NCBI GenBank assembly: GCA_018654745.1
Contig: JABILA010000133.1
Location: 1-54,331, forward strand
From: Alphaproteobacteria bacterium
GTDB lineage: Bacteria > Pseudomonadota > Alphaproteobacteria > UBA2966
Direction of reading: 5' to 3'
DNA: 54,331 nucleotides
Below are positions 27,593 to 36,813 of the stretch, one piece after another; position 1 is the first letter of the stretch, and every line of letters starts with the position of its first letter. The position numbers and the translations under genes were made by a program. Under the pieces are notes generated by a model that was not told the origin of the DNA, did not search any database, and saw only the letters and a list, made by a program, of their open reading frames with translations.

Positions 27593-28509
27593 TGGTAGAT
27601 TTCCAGATTGGCGTAGATCTTGGCGGAACCAAGACCGAAGCCGTGGCCCTGGATGGCGAGGGCCGGATCGTCGCCCGAAAACGCGTCCCTAGCCCGCAAG
27701 GCGACTATGAAGCAACCTTGTGCAATATCCGCGATCTGGTGAAAGATGTTGAGCTTGAAGCCGGTGGTATTGGCAGTGTTGGTGTTGCAATCCCCGGCAC
27801 GGTCTCACCTGCAACCGGATTGGTAAAAAATGCCAATTCAACCTGGCTGATCGGCAAGGCCCTGGATCAGGATTTGGCTTCAACGCTGGACCGTCCGGTT
27901 CGTCTTGCCAATGATGCAAACTGTTTCGCATTGTCGGAAGCGGTTGACGGTGCTGCCGCCGGGGCAAATGTTGTTTTTGGCGTGATTATTGGAACCGGTG
28001 TTGGTGGCGGCATTGCTGTCGCCCAAAAAGCCCTCACCGGACCAAACGCTATTGCCGGAGAATGGGGGCACAATCCCATGCCCTGGCCCGAGAAGACAGA
28101 GTGGCCCGGCGTACGTTGCTATTGTGGGAAACAGGGCTGCATCGAAACATTTGTCTCTGGCACCGGTATGGCCCGGGACCATGCCCTGGTAACCGGAGAG
28201 GCGATTACAGCTGAACAAATTATCCATCTGGCAGAAGATGGAAACGATGCTGCAAACGAAACGCTTGCCCGATATGAACGGCGCCTGGCCAAGTCGCTTG
28301 CGACGATCCTCAATGTTCTGGACCCGGATGTAATTGTCCTCGGCGGCGGTGTTTCGAACGTCAAACGCCTGTATAAAAACGTCCCGCCGCTGATAGCCGA
28401 ATATTCGTTCAGCGACGAAATTTCAACACCGGTTGTGCAAAACAAACATGGCGACAGCAGTGGTGTGCGCGGCGCCGCCTGGCTCTGGCAAAACGAAAAT
28501 CAGCCCTGA
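27592..28509 (+). CDS. ROK family sugar kinase (fructokinase-like)
   Basis: A 305-residue ROK kinase that should phosphorylate a hexose such as fructose, glucose or N-acetylglucosamine with ATP. It shows the phosphate loop GVDLGGTKTEAVALD, the sugar-binding NDANCFALSEA, GTGVGGGI and the ROK zinc motif with His in GHNP and Cys in CYCGKQGC. A C-terminal VLGGGVSN completes the fold. It overlaps the HAD gene and is convergent with eipB. The precise sugar cannot be read from the sequence. Confidence 0.92.
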   Translation: MVDFQIGVDLGGTKTEAVALDGEGRIVARKRVPSPQGDYEATLCNIRDLVKDVELEAGGIGSVGVAIPGTVSPATGLVKNANSTWLIGKALDQDLASTLDRPVRLANDANCFALSEAVDGAAAGANVVFGVIIGTGVGGGIAVAQKALTGPNAIAGEWGHNPMPWPEKTEWPGVRCYCGKQGCIETFVSGTGMARDHALVTGEAITAEQIIHLAEDGNDAANETLARYERRLAKSLATILNVLDPDVIVLGGGVSNVKRLYKNVPPLIAEYSFSDEISTPVVQNKHGDSSGVRGAAWLWQNENQP

Positions 28510-28534
28510 GCCTTGCAGACTTTTGGGCTTCTTG

Positions 28535-29329
28535 CTAACAACCAGTTGAAGGCAACACCTTGAAATCCGAGAGTTTCCCATGGACTGCAAAATCTGAATA
28601 ATCCATGACAACGTCGCCCGCTACACCGTTGGAATATATGGTGAAATTAACTTTGTATGTTGGCAGTTGATCCAGATTATTAAGATCAAAAAATGAAAGT
28701 TGGACCCGCCACCCCGGCGTATCCGCATAGCTCGCCAGCAGGTCGACCGGTTTCTCGGGGGCTTTCCCCAACACAAAAGCAACGGCTTCAAACAACCCGC
28801 CTTCGCCGGTTCCGTCAAACATCGGCATTGAAATCTGGCGCTCACCCTTCGCGGCCTGATCAATCAAAAGCGCCATATGCTCGCTGGGGAACACAATCTT
28901 TTTTGGCAGCTTTAGTTTCAGGTTTGCCGGCTTTGTGAAGGTAGCCAGTCCGGTGCCCTTGTTTCGATTTGCGCGTCCCCGGAAAACTTCTGGCTCCAGG
29001 TTTCCGAATACGGTTTTCACATCATATCGGAACTGGTCCCCGTCTTTCGATTCCCAGGATGAAAACTGGTAGTCGCTTCGCACAACACCGTCCTCAATAT
29101 CAAGCAACATCAACATGCGTTGCTCGGTCGTATATCCATCGCAGGTATCAGCCCATTCCAGCACAAGCCGACCATCAGCGCGACTGATCTTCCCGTTGTC
29201 ACCCGGCGCCAGCGAAAGGTCATAGACTGCCCGGTGCGACAGCAACTTAAACGCGGCGGCAGTATTTGGCGATAACAGCACAAAAATAGTGCCGATCAGC
29301 GTCAGTCCGGAAATCAAGGTTTTTTGCAT
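28535..29329 (-). CDS. eipB: DUF1849 / EipB family periplasmic protein
   Basis: The 264-residue product has a signal peptide (about 1-25, ending TAAA) and a beta-rich body starting LLSHRAVYDLSL. The conserved DTCDGYTTEQ (Cys63) and the very last residue Cys264 would form the disulfide described for EipB of Brucella, a periplasmic beta-spiral protein needed for envelope integrity. The length and both Cys positions fit the family. It is transcribed convergently to the ROK kinase and divergently from the 2-hydroxyacid dehydrogenase gene. Confidence 0.88.
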   Translation of the reverse strand: MQKTLISGLTLIGTIFVLLSPNTAAAFKLLSHRAVYDLSLAPGDNGKISRADGRLVLEWADTCDGYTTEQRMLMLLDIEDGVVRSDYQFSSWESKDGDQFRYDVKTVFGNLEPEVFRGRANRNKGTGLATFTKPANLKLKLPKKIVFPSEHMALLIDQAAKGERQISMPMFDGTGEGGLFEAVAFVLGKAPEKPVDLLASYADTPGWRVQLSFFDLNNLDQLPTYKVNFTIYSNGVAGDVVMDYSDFAVHGKLSDFKVLPSTGC

Positions 29330-29451
29330 TATTGTCAGTCTCCCTGAGGCAACATTAACCTATTGTGGCAGTAGCGGCATCACCACTCTGTCGTTATTGT
29401 CCAGGAAGATATTCTCAAGATTAATCACATTTTTTTGTCCAGGAACCAAAC

Positions 29452-30426
29452 ATGAGCAAACAGTTTAAAGTGCTGGTGAGCCGTCGCCTGCCCGTCGACG
29501 TCGCTGCAAGGGTCGATCAGGACTACGATGCAGTCCTCAATCAGGAAGATGACCGATATTCAACAGAGGCCTTGCTGGCAGCCGCAGAAGGCAAGGATGC
29601 CCTGATGGTTTCGTCTTCCGATAAACTGAGTGCCGATGTGCTGGCAAAAATGCCTGACACAGTTCGCATCATTGCAACCGTATCCGTGGGTTACGAGCAT
29701 ATCGATGTCGATGCGGCGACCAAAAACGGCATTATTATCACCAACACGCCGGATGTACTGACCGAAGCGACGTCGGATACCGGCATGCTTTTGCTGCTGG
29801 CGGCGGCAAGACGGGCCCACGAAGGCCAGGCGCTGGTACGGGAAAACAAATGGCAGGGCTTCGCCATGGATTACAATCTGGGCGTCGATCTGATGAACAA
29901 ACGTCTTGGTATCCTGGGAATGGGTCGAATCGGTCGCGCCCTGGCACACAGAGCTGCGGCCTTCGGCATGAAAATTCATTATCATAATCGCAGCCGGGTA
30001 TCAGCTGATCTGGAAGCCTATGCCGGAGATGCCGAATATCACGAAGATGCAGATGAAATGCTGCCAATTTGCGATTTTTTGTCGATCCACAGTCCTTTGA
30101 CCCCGGAAACAGCCAAATTTCTCAACGCCGAGCGGATTGCCAAAATGCCGGATGGGGCGATTGTCGTGAACACCTCCCGGGGCGGTGTCGTTGATGATGA
30201 AGCCCTGATTGCAGCGCTGAAATCAGGTAAATTGCGCGCAGCGGGACTGGATGTCTTTGAAGGTGAGCCCAACATTCATCCGGAATATCGAAACCTGCAA
30301 AATATATTCATGCTGCCGCATATCGGCAGCGGCACGGTGGAGACCAGAAATGCCATGGGTTTTTGTGCCGTGGACAATCTGGATGCAGTTCTGGCAGGCA
30401 AAGCCGCCATCACACCGCTCAACTGA
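29452..30426 (+). CDS. D-2-hydroxyacid dehydrogenase (glyoxylate/hydroxypyruvate reductase-like)
   Basis: A 324-residue NAD(P)-dependent dehydrogenase with the Rossmann motif GILGMGRIGRALAHR and the catalytic trio: Arg in NTSRGGVVDD, Glu in FEGEP and His in LPHIGS. The N-terminal ATVSVGYEHIDVDAA is typical of the glyoxylate/D-glycerate group. It likely interconverts glyoxylate and glycolate, or hydroxypyruvate and D-glycerate. It has its own upstream region of 122 bases shared with eipB. Confidence 0.9.
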   Translation: MSKQFKVLVSRRLPVDVAARVDQDYDAVLNQEDDRYSTEALLAAAEGKDALMVSSSDKLSADVLAKMPDTVRIIATVSVGYEHIDVDAATKNGIIITNTPDVLTEATSDTGMLLLLAAARRAHEGQALVRENKWQGFAMDYNLGVDLMNKRLGILGMGRIGRALAHRAAAFGMKIHYHNRSRVSADLEAYAGDAEYHEDADEMLPICDFLSIHSPLTPETAKFLNAERIAKMPDGAIVVNTSRGGVVDDEALIAALKSGKLRAAGLDVFEGEPNIHPEYRNLQNIFMLPHIGSGTVETRNAMGFCAVDNLDAVLAGKAAITPLN

Positions 30427-30548
30427 AGAACAAACAGCAGTTCAGAGCTGATTTCAAAGCGGCAATATTGACCGGGTGATAAGGCTCGCCGGGCAATTAT
30501 TTCCGCTTTGATACTGTTTTATCTAATTGATATTAAACAATAAATTAT

Positions 30549-30564
30549 TGGCACGGCGATTGCG
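30549..30564 (+). promoter_or_regulatory. Sigma-54 (RpoN) promoter
   Basis: TGGCACG (30549-30555), four bases, then TTGCG (30560-30564) match the -24/-12 consensus TGGCACG-N4-TTGC. Transcription would start about 30576 and read through a leader of some 90 bases into the diguanylate cyclase gene at 30664. AT-rich DNA upstream (30517-30548) could take an activator or IHF; no enhancer site is recognised. Confidence 0.8.
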
Positions 30565-30663
30565 TAGTACCTCGCGCATACCCGACAGACCGGCAAGATG
30601 GTCCCAGGGCAAAAAAAATTAGACCTGAACATTCTGCAGGTCCACATGTCGAGAGGTTAACCG

Positions 30664-31371
30664 ATGACTGCTTCCATGATCGCACTGGACGGAACAGACC
30701 CCAACTACGCCGCCAAGGCTGCTCATTTGACCGAAGTCCTGCGCGACGGACTGCGCAATCGCACTGCCATTACCCGCAAGCAACCATGGCAGCTTCTCGA
30801 ACAAATGCTGGATATCGTCGATACCGCCGAAGAACGCCTTCAGGCCCAGAAACGACGTATCAAACAACTTGAATCACAGGTTCTGACCGATCCCCTCACC
30901 GGACTGGTTAATCGACGCGGTTTTGACTCTCACCTGAAACGTATTCTTGCCGATGCCCACCGCCACGGCGATTCCGGCGTTCTGGTCTATATCGATCTTG
31001 ATGATTTCAAACCGGTCAATGACAACTATGGCCACGAAGCCGGTGATGCTGTGCTGAAGCATGTTGCAAAGCTTCTGGGCGAAAACATTCGCACCTCTGA
31101 TATCGTCGCCCGCCTTGGTGGAGATGAATTCGCTGTCATCCTGACCCACACAAGTGCAGCAGAAGGCATGTTCCGGACACGCAAATTGCAAGGCATTCTC
31201 GCCGCATCGCAAGTAAAATACGGCTCAAGGCTCATCCCGCTTCAGGCCAGTTTTGGCGCAGCACCTTATGACGTTGAAAGCAGCGAATCAGAAGTTCTGC
31301 GCATGGCCGATGCCGCTATGTACGACGAAAAGCGCAAACGCTCACGTCGCATTGCCATGGCGGCTGAATAA
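30664..31371 (+). CDS. Diguanylate cyclase with short helical N-terminus
   Basis: A 235-residue GGDEF protein. Residues 1-75 are helical and end in a coiled-coil-like stretch (AQKRRIKQLESQ) leading into DPLTGLVNRRGFD. The active site is GGDEF at 152-156, with the inhibitory RxxD site at Arg143-Asp146. No receiver, PAS or membrane segment is present, so the input is unclear. GAGAGG lies seven bases before the ATG. The sigma-54 promoter at 30549 and the terminator at 31403 make it a single-gene unit. A role in attachment or motility is suggested by the promoter type, by inference only. Confidence 0.92.
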   Translation: MTASMIALDGTDPNYAAKAAHLTEVLRDGLRNRTAITRKQPWQLLEQMLDIVDTAEERLQAQKRRIKQLESQVLTDPLTGLVNRRGFDSHLKRILADAHRHGDSGVLVYIDLDDFKPVNDNYGHEAGDAVLKHVAKLLGENIRTSDIVARLGGDEFAVILTHTSAAEGMFRTRKLQGILAASQVKYGSRLIPLQASFGAAPYDVESSESEVLRMADAAMYDEKRKRSRRIAMAAE

Positions 31372-31402
31372 CCGCTATTTAATCTCTTCCCTCGACTGAG
31401 TG

Positions 31403-31432
31403 GGGTGGAAGCACAGCTTCCACCCTTTTTTT
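31403..31432 (+). terminator. Intrinsic terminator of the diguanylate cyclase gene
   Basis: GGGTGGAAGC (31403-31412) pairs perfectly with GCTTCCACCC (31416-31425) across ACA and is followed by seven T (31426-31432). It separates the cyclase from the long operon beginning at 31530. Confidence 0.92.
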
Positions 31433-31529
31433 GACTCTGAAACCTAATTTCAGGCTGATCCTGCCCTTGCCGTCAGAAAAGCTCCGGCTACACTGAGCCG
31501 GTGATTAATTTCTAAAGGGCAGAGGCCGA

Positions 31530-33005
31530 ATGGCACATCAAATCAAGGATTATTGGCAAAACTACATCGACGGGAAATGGGTCGATGGGGATGCGGGTGG
31601 TCGTATCGAGATCGAGAATCCGGCAACGGCGACAAAGCTTTGTGAAATTGCCGAGGCCAGAGCGAGTGATGTGGACAAGGCCGTCGCTGCCGCTCGCCGT
31701 GCCTTCGAAAGCCGTGTGCTGAGCGATATGCGCCCTTCCGCACGTGGCCAGCTGATGCAAGACATATCCCGCCACTTTACGGAAATGGCCGATGAAATTG
31801 CCCTGGCGGAATGCCTCGACAATGGCAAATCCCTGGCTGGCGGCAAGAACGAAGCCCTGGCCGCTGCCCGTTATTTTTCCTACTACGGTGGTGCTGCGGA
31901 CAAACTGGAAGGGAAAATGATCCCCCTGGGTGCTGGCTATGTGGATTACACCATCCCTGCCCCGTTTGGCGTCTCGGCACAAATTGTGCCGTGGAATTTC
32001 CCGCTTCAGATTGCGGCCCGCTCGGTGGCCTGTGCTATCGCAACCGGCAATACAGTTGTTCTTAAATCTCCCGAAATTTCCCCACTCAGCGTTGCCATGC
32101 TGGCGGAAGCCTGTGATCGCGCCGGTGTCCCTGCCGGGTGCGTGAATGTCATATGTGGTTACGGACAGGATGCCGGCGCTGCCATGGTCTCGCACAATGA
32201 CATTGACCATATTGTTTTCACCGGATCGCTGGCGACCGGCCGCAGCATTCTTCACGCGGCGGCAGAACGTGTTATCCCCTCCGTCATGGAACTGGGTGGG
32301 AAATCGGCTGGTATCGTTTATGCCGACGCCGACCTGGAACAGGCCGCCAGTTCAACGGCCACTGGTATTTTCAGTCACGCCGGTCAGGTTTGTTCGGCCC
32401 AGTCGCGTCTTATCGTACATCGTTCCGTTCATGACGAAGTTGTCGACAGACTGGCTGAAAAAGCAAAAGCCCTGACGATTGGCCCTGGTATTGATGGCTG
32501 TGATCTGGGCCCTCTGATATCGGCCCCGCAACGCGACAAGGTAGAAGGCTTTGCCCTGGCGGGGTCGCAAAGCGGTGCCAACGCTGTAACAGGTGGCAGG
32601 CGGGTCGCTGATCTGCCTGGCCACTTCATGCAGCCGACCGTCTTTACGGGTGTTACCCCGGACATGACCATCGCTCAGGAAGAAATCTTCGGACCCGTCA
32701 TTGCAGTGTTACCATTTGATGATGATGAGGAGGCCATTCAAATCGCCAACGGAACAGATTTTGGTTTGGTTGCAGGGGTTTATACCAAGGACCTTGATCG
32801 TGCGCACCAGACCGCAGACCGCTTGACTGCCGGGCAGATCTTCGTCAACGAATGGTTTGCCGGTGGCGTCGAGACGCCCTTTGGCGGCACCAAGCGCAGT
32901 GGTTACGGCCGTGAAAAAGGCCAGGAAGCCTTGCTGAATTATGTTCAGACCAAGAACGTCGCGATCAAACTCGGTAGTGGTGCCGGGGGACGACCAGGTG
33001 GTTAA
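31530..33005 (+). CDS. NAD(P)-dependent aldehyde dehydrogenase
   Basis: A 491-residue aldehyde dehydrogenase with oxyanion Asn155 (PWNFP), cofactor segment VLKSPE, VFTGSLATGR, general base Glu254 (MELGGKS) and catalytic Cys288 (GQVCSAQ). Substrate is unknown; relatives act on betaine aldehyde, aminoaldehydes or vanillin. It opens a run of genes that continues with two RidA proteins 57 bases later, and an aldehyde plus imine-removing theme (for example from amine oxidation) is a plausible reading of that pairing. Confidence 0.92.
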   Translation: MAHQIKDYWQNYIDGKWVDGDAGGRIEIENPATATKLCEIAEARASDVDKAVAAARRAFESRVLSDMRPSARGQLMQDISRHFTEMADEIALAECLDNGKSLAGGKNEALAAARYFSYYGGAADKLEGKMIPLGAGYVDYTIPAPFGVSAQIVPWNFPLQIAARSVACAIATGNTVVLKSPEISPLSVAMLAEACDRAGVPAGCVNVICGYGQDAGAAMVSHNDIDHIVFTGSLATGRSILHAAAERVIPSVMELGGKSAGIVYADADLEQAASSTATGIFSHAGQVCSAQSRLIVHRSVHDEVVDRLAEKAKALTIGPGIDGCDLGPLISAPQRDKVEGFALAGSQSGANAVTGGRRVADLPGHFMQPTVFTGVTPDMTIAQEEIFGPVIAVLPFDDDEEAIQIANGTDFGLVAGVYTKDLDRAHQTADRLTAGQIFVNEWFAGGVETPFGGTKRSGYGREKGQEALLNYVQTKNVAIKLGSGAGGRPGG

Positions 33006-33061
33006 GCTGTCGCCTCAATTATCAATATCTAATCAAACATCTCATTTGTCAGGAGACTCCA

Positions 33062-33529
33062 ATGGCTGGAAAAATTGACGCCAGACTTGCCGAACTCGGT
33101 ATCGAAATAGCAACGCCCGCTGCCCCCCAGGCAAACTATGTGCCCTTTGTCATCAGTGGCAATCTTGTTTATGTCTCCGGTCAGGTCCCCGTTGTCGACG
33201 GTGAGGTCCGGTTCAAGGGCAAGGTCGGTGATGACGTCGATGTTGCTACTGCAGCCCAGGCTGCACGTGCCTGCGCAATGAACCTCATCGCCCAGGTCAA
33301 GGCAGCCTGTGATGGTGACCTTGATCGTGTAACCCGCGTTGTACGTCTTGGTGGCTTCGTAAATGCCACCGCTGACTTCACCGAACAGCCCCAGGTGATC
33401 AATGGTGCGTCAGATCTGCTGGTTGACGTCTTCGGGGATGCGGGACGCCATGCACGCTTTGCCGTCGGTGCCGGATCACTGCCTCTGGGCGTGTCCGTTG
33501 AAATCGACGCTGTGTTTGAAATTTCCTGA
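33062..33529 (+). CDS. RidA/YjgF family protein, copy 1
   Basis: 155 residues, a Rid-family protein of the long YjgF-like type. It shows NLVYVSGQVP, EQPQVINGASDLLVDVFG and GRHARFAVG, the last carrying the conserved Arg that binds imine substrates, and ends EIDAVFEIS. Rid proteins hydrolyse reactive imines or enamines. AGGAGA is placed five bases before the ATG. A second copy follows 19 bases after its stop. The pair probably arose by duplication but has diverged. Confidence 0.92.
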   Translation: MAGKIDARLAELGIEIATPAAPQANYVPFVISGNLVYVSGQVPVVDGEVRFKGKVGDDVDVATAAQAARACAMNLIAQVKAACDGDLDRVTRVVRLGGFVNATADFTEQPQVINGASDLLVDVFGDAGRHARFAVGAGSLPLGVSVEIDAVFEIS

Positions 33530-33547
33530 GCAACGGGACATCAGAAC

Positions 33548-34015
33548 ATGAGCGGAAAAATTGACGCGCGCCTTGCTGAACTGGGCATCACCCTGCCCCC
33601 GGCATTTGCACCCGCCGCCAACTATCTGGGTTGGCAAATTGATGGCAATCTTTTGTATATCGCGGGTCAGGGACCCATTACCACAGACGGTGGCCTGATC
33701 ACCGGCAAGGTCGGTTCCGAGCTGACCGTTGAAGAAGGCTACCATGCCGCCCGGCAAACAGCGCTGGAACTTGTGGCCCATACCAAAGTCGCCCTGGATG
33801 GTGATCTGGACCGGGTAAAGCAGTGGGTCAAACTGTTTGCCATGGTAAATTGTGGACCGGACTTCATCCAGCAGCCCCAGGTGATCAATGGTGCCTCGGA
33901 TGTATTGGTGGAAATTTTCGGCGAGGCCGGACGCCATGCGAGATCTGCTGTTGGTATGAACTCACTGCCCATGCAGATTTCCGTGGAAATTGAAGCCGTC
34001 GTCGAAATCAGCTGA
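33548..34015 (+). CDS. RidA/YjgF family protein, copy 2
   Basis: 155 residues, same length as the copy upstream and alignable end to end (KIDARLAELGI at the start, QPQVINGASD in the middle, SVEIEAVVEIS at the end). The conserved Arg is in GRHARSAVG. Several positions differ (GQGPITTDG against GQVPVVDG; NSLPMQ against GSLPLG), so the two may have different substrates or form a hetero-oligomer. It leads 12 bases later into the phosphodiesterase gene. Confidence 0.9.
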   Translation: MSGKIDARLAELGITLPPAFAPAANYLGWQIDGNLLYIAGQGPITTDGGLITGKVGSELTVEEGYHAARQTALELVAHTKVALDGDLDRVKQWVKLFAMVNCGPDFIQQPQVINGASDVLVEIFGEAGRHARSAVGMNSLPMQISVEIEAVVEIS

Positions 34016-34026
34016 AGATTGTTATA

Positions 34027-34779
34027 GTGACTTCGATAGACTGGTTAACAACGGCACCGTTTGCCCACCGCGGTCTGCACGATGCACAAAAAGGTTTGCC
34101 TGAGAATTCACTGGCTGCCATCGAAGCATCCTGCAGAGCTGGGTTGCCGCTTGAGATCGACGTCAGGATATTGGCTGACGACACCGTCGTTGTTTTTCAT
34201 GACAAGGATCTCAAGCGTGTTGCAAACGATCCGCGCTATCTGGCAACAATGAACAGATCAGACCTGGCTACGACATCCTTGATGGATACCGCCGAGCACA
34301 TTCCAACGCTTGCACAAACTCTGGACCTTGTCGCCGGACGGGTGCCGCTGTTAATAGAAATCAAAAACGAACACCACCATGCCGGTCGCCTTGAGCAAGG
34401 CCTTTATCAGGCCATCAAGGATTATCACGGTGAGATGGCCGTCATTTCCTTTAATCCCTTGTCGCTCGCCTGGTTTGCCCGGCGTCATCCCCATATCCTG
34501 CGGGGGCAGACATCCTCTCATTTGCCTTATTTGCAGCTGAACTACCTGGCACCTGTGCATTCGGCCCTCAAGCATCTGGCTTTCAACCGGTTGTCGAGGC
34601 CCGATTTCATTATTTATCACCATCGGGGCCTGACGATGCGGGCACCAAGGCGGGCACGCAGACTGGGGATGCAGGTTCTTGCCTACACCATTCGCTCGGA
34701 AACCGAGCGCGTTGAAGCACTGAAACATTGCGATAATATTATTTTTGAAGGTTTTTCCCTTGCCAAAGCACACCCGTGA
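34027..34779 (+). CDS. Glycerophosphodiester phosphodiesterase family protein
   Basis: A 250-residue GDPD barrel protein: AHRGLHD at the N-terminus (His), PENSLAAIEAS, EIDVRILADD (Glu, Asp) and VVFHDKDLKR (His, Asp) give the metal and catalytic residues. It should cleave glycerophosphodiesters to glycerol-3-phosphate and an alcohol. No signal peptide is visible, so it is a cytoplasmic form. The start is GTG 12 bases after the RidA stop. Confidence 0.88.
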   Translation: MTSIDWLTTAPFAHRGLHDAQKGLPENSLAAIEASCRAGLPLEIDVRILADDTVVVFHDKDLKRVANDPRYLATMNRSDLATTSLMDTAEHIPTLAQTLDLVAGRVPLLIEIKNEHHHAGRLEQGLYQAIKDYHGEMAVISFNPLSLAWFARRHPHILRGQTSSHLPYLQLNYLAPVHSALKHLAFNRLSRPDFIIYHHRGLTMRAPRRARRLGMQVLAYTIRSETERVEALKHCDNIIFEGFSLAKAHP

Positions 34780-34797
34780 ACCAAACTCAAAGACATC

Positions 34798-35964
34798 ATG
34801 GGTGATATAGAACAACCGGCCATAACCATACGCGTCGCTGCCAGTCTGGCGGACGTGGATGCGGTGCAATGGGATGCCCTGGGCGGAGACAAACATCCGT
34901 TCGTGCGGCACGCCTTTTTACTGGCTGCAGAGCAAAGCGGTTCCGCCACACCTGAAACCGGCTGGGCCGCGCAACATATTCTGGTTGAAGCACCCGATGG
35001 TCGCCTGATGGGGGCAGCACCGCTTTATCTCAAATCCCACAGTCAGGGCGAATATATTTTTGATCATGGCTGGGCCGATGCCTTTGAGCGCGCAGGCGGT
35101 CAGTACTTTCCGAAAGCCCTGGTAGGTGTCCCCTTTACACCGGTTACCGGACCACGATTGCTGATCCATCCCGACGCCCCTGATGATACGCGCGGCAATG
35201 TTCTTGCAGGCTGCCTTGAAGTCAGCCGTCGTATTGGCGTCTCGTCCCTGCATATCAATTTCCTGACGGAGGACGAATGGGAATTTTGCGGGCAATCAGG
35301 TTTGTTGCAGAGAACGTCAGAACAGTTTCACTGGCTGAACAAGGACTATGAAACGTTTGATGATTTCCTCAACGATCTTTCGTCCCGGAAACGAAAAGCC
35401 ATCCGCAAGGAACGCCGTGGGGCTTTGGCCAATGAGGAGCTGGAAATAGAAGTCATCACCGGCGACGACTTGCGCGAAGAACACTGGGATGCCTTTTTCG
35501 CCTTTTATACGGATACCGGTGCGCGCAAATGGGGTCGTCCCTACCTGACGCGTGAGTTTTTCAGCCAGATCAGTGAAACGATGCCGGAGATGATCGTGCT
35601 GGTTATGGTTAAACGGGCTGGTCACTATATTGCCGGAGCTCTGAACCTGGTCGGGCACGATTGTTTGTATGGCCGCTATTGGGGATGTATTGAAGATCAC
35701 CCCTTCCTGCATTTTGAAGTCTGCTATTACCAGGCGATTGACTACGCCATACAACATGGCCTGGCGCGTGTTGAAGCGGGGGCGCAAGGGCCGCACAAGT
35801 TGGCACGAGGTTATTTGCCGACACATACATACTCGGCGCACCATATCGCCAATGCCGGATTTCGGGATGCCGTTGAGAACTACCTCGATCATGAACGCAG
35901 ACAAATTGATCAGGATATTGAATATCTTGAAAGCCACGGCCCCTTCAAAAAGGGCGACAACTAA
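34798..35964 (+). CDS. DUF482 / COG3146 GNAT-fold protein
   Basis: A 388-residue protein of the family described as peptidoglycan-synthesis or FemAB-like acyltransferases, found next to GDPD, RidA and HIT genes in many Alphaproteobacteria. Features: HPFVRHAFLLAAEQSGS near the N-terminus, the central RKRKAIRKERR, and GRYWGCIEDHPFLHFEVCYYQ with GAQGPHKLARGYLPT near the C-terminus. The real substrate is unknown. It starts 19 bases after the GDPD gene. Confidence 0.8.
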   Translation: MGDIEQPAITIRVAASLADVDAVQWDALGGDKHPFVRHAFLLAAEQSGSATPETGWAAQHILVEAPDGRLMGAAPLYLKSHSQGEYIFDHGWADAFERAGGQYFPKALVGVPFTPVTGPRLLIHPDAPDDTRGNVLAGCLEVSRRIGVSSLHINFLTEDEWEFCGQSGLLQRTSEQFHWLNKDYETFDDFLNDLSSRKRKAIRKERRGALANEELEIEVITGDDLREEHWDAFFAFYTDTGARKWGRPYLTREFFSQISETMPEMIVLVMVKRAGHYIAGALNLVGHDCLYGRYWGCIEDHPFLHFEVCYYQAIDYAIQHGLARVEAGAQGPHKLARGYLPTHTYSAHHIANAGFRDAVENYLDHERRQIDQDIEYLESHGPFKKGDN

Positions 35965-36029
35965 ACGTTCGCGTGTTTCTGTCACAACCGCTAAGCTGAT
36001 AGAAAAACAGGAACACTCGGGGGTTTATT

Positions 36030-36455
36030 GTGTCACACGATCCGGAATGCATATTTTGTAAAATTCTTGAAGGGGCCATTCCCGCCTTCAAACTGTATGA
36101 AGATGACGACACCTTTGCCTTCATGGATATCAATCCGTTGCACGATGGTCATGCCCTGGTCATTCCCAAAGAACATCACACCAATATTTTCGAGACCCCG
36201 ACTGAGGTTCTGACAACGCTGATGGCGACCACGCAGCGCATTGCCAAAGCGGTACAAAATTCGATTGCGCCAGATGGCATCAATATTTTACAGGCAAATG
36301 GTCATGGCGCAGCGCAGTCGGTTTTCCACATTCACTTTCATGTCTTGCCACGCAAAAACGGAGACGATGCCAAATTGAACTGGGGTCTTCGGCCTGGCGA
36401 TAAGGATCACATCGAACAACTGGCCGACAAAATTCGTGCCGCGATTTCAGATTAA
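36030..36455 (+). CDS. HIT family protein (histidine triad)
   Basis: A 141-residue histidine triad nucleotide hydrolase. The triad is HIHFHVL; CIFCKILEGAIP at the N-terminus and NPLHDGHALVIPKEHH complete the fold. Family members split nucleoside phosphoramidates or dinucleoside polyphosphates. The start is GTG, 65 bases after the previous gene, and the nitrile-hydratase-like genes begin 14 bases after its stop. Confidence 0.92.
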   Translation: MSHDPECIFCKILEGAIPAFKLYEDDDTFAFMDINPLHDGHALVIPKEHHTNIFETPTEVLTTLMATTQRIAKAVQNSIAPDGINILQANGHGAAQSVFHIHFHVLPRKNGDDAKLNWGLRPGDKDHIEQLADKIRAAISD

Positions 36456-36468
36456 GGGGTAATTCAGA

Positions 36469-36813
36469 ATGTCAGATACAGAAACCAATCGAGGCCAACA
36501 TGACATTGGCGGTCTCAATGTCGACAGCCTGATCGATCGTTCCGAGCATCGACTTTCGCTGTCGGAGCGACGGGTTGATGCCATGATGAATTTGTTGTTC
36601 GCACCAGACCGAAAAATTTTCAACATCGACGAGATGCGGCGCGCAATCGAAACCCTGCCCAGTGATCTTTACGAAAATTATAACTATTACGAACGCTGGA
36701 CCCTGGCCATGGAAAAACTGCTGATCGGCAAAGGCATCATGACGCCTGAGGAAATTACCGCGAAGGTCGCTGAGATAAAAGTCCGGCTAAAGGAAGCAGG
36801 GGTTTCAGTATGA
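36469..36813 (+). CDS. Nitrile hydratase beta-type subunit, N-terminal half
   Basis: 114 residues matching the N-terminal helical half of nitrile hydratase beta subunits: HDIGGLN at the start and FNIDEMRRAIETLP with YYERWTLAMEKLL later. In thiocyanate hydrolase this half is a separate subunit, as here. An alternative is a nitrile hydratase activator protein, which is homologous to the same half. AAGGGG stands upstream of the ATG, and the stop overlaps the next start (ATGA). The three genes together restore one nitrile-hydratase-type enzyme; see the two following entries. Confidence 0.85.
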   Translation: MSDTETNRGQHDIGGLNVDSLIDRSEHRLSLSERRVDAMMNLLFAPDRKIFNIDEMRRAIETLPSDLYENYNYYERWTLAMEKLLIGKGIMTPEEITAKVAEIKVRLKEAGVSV

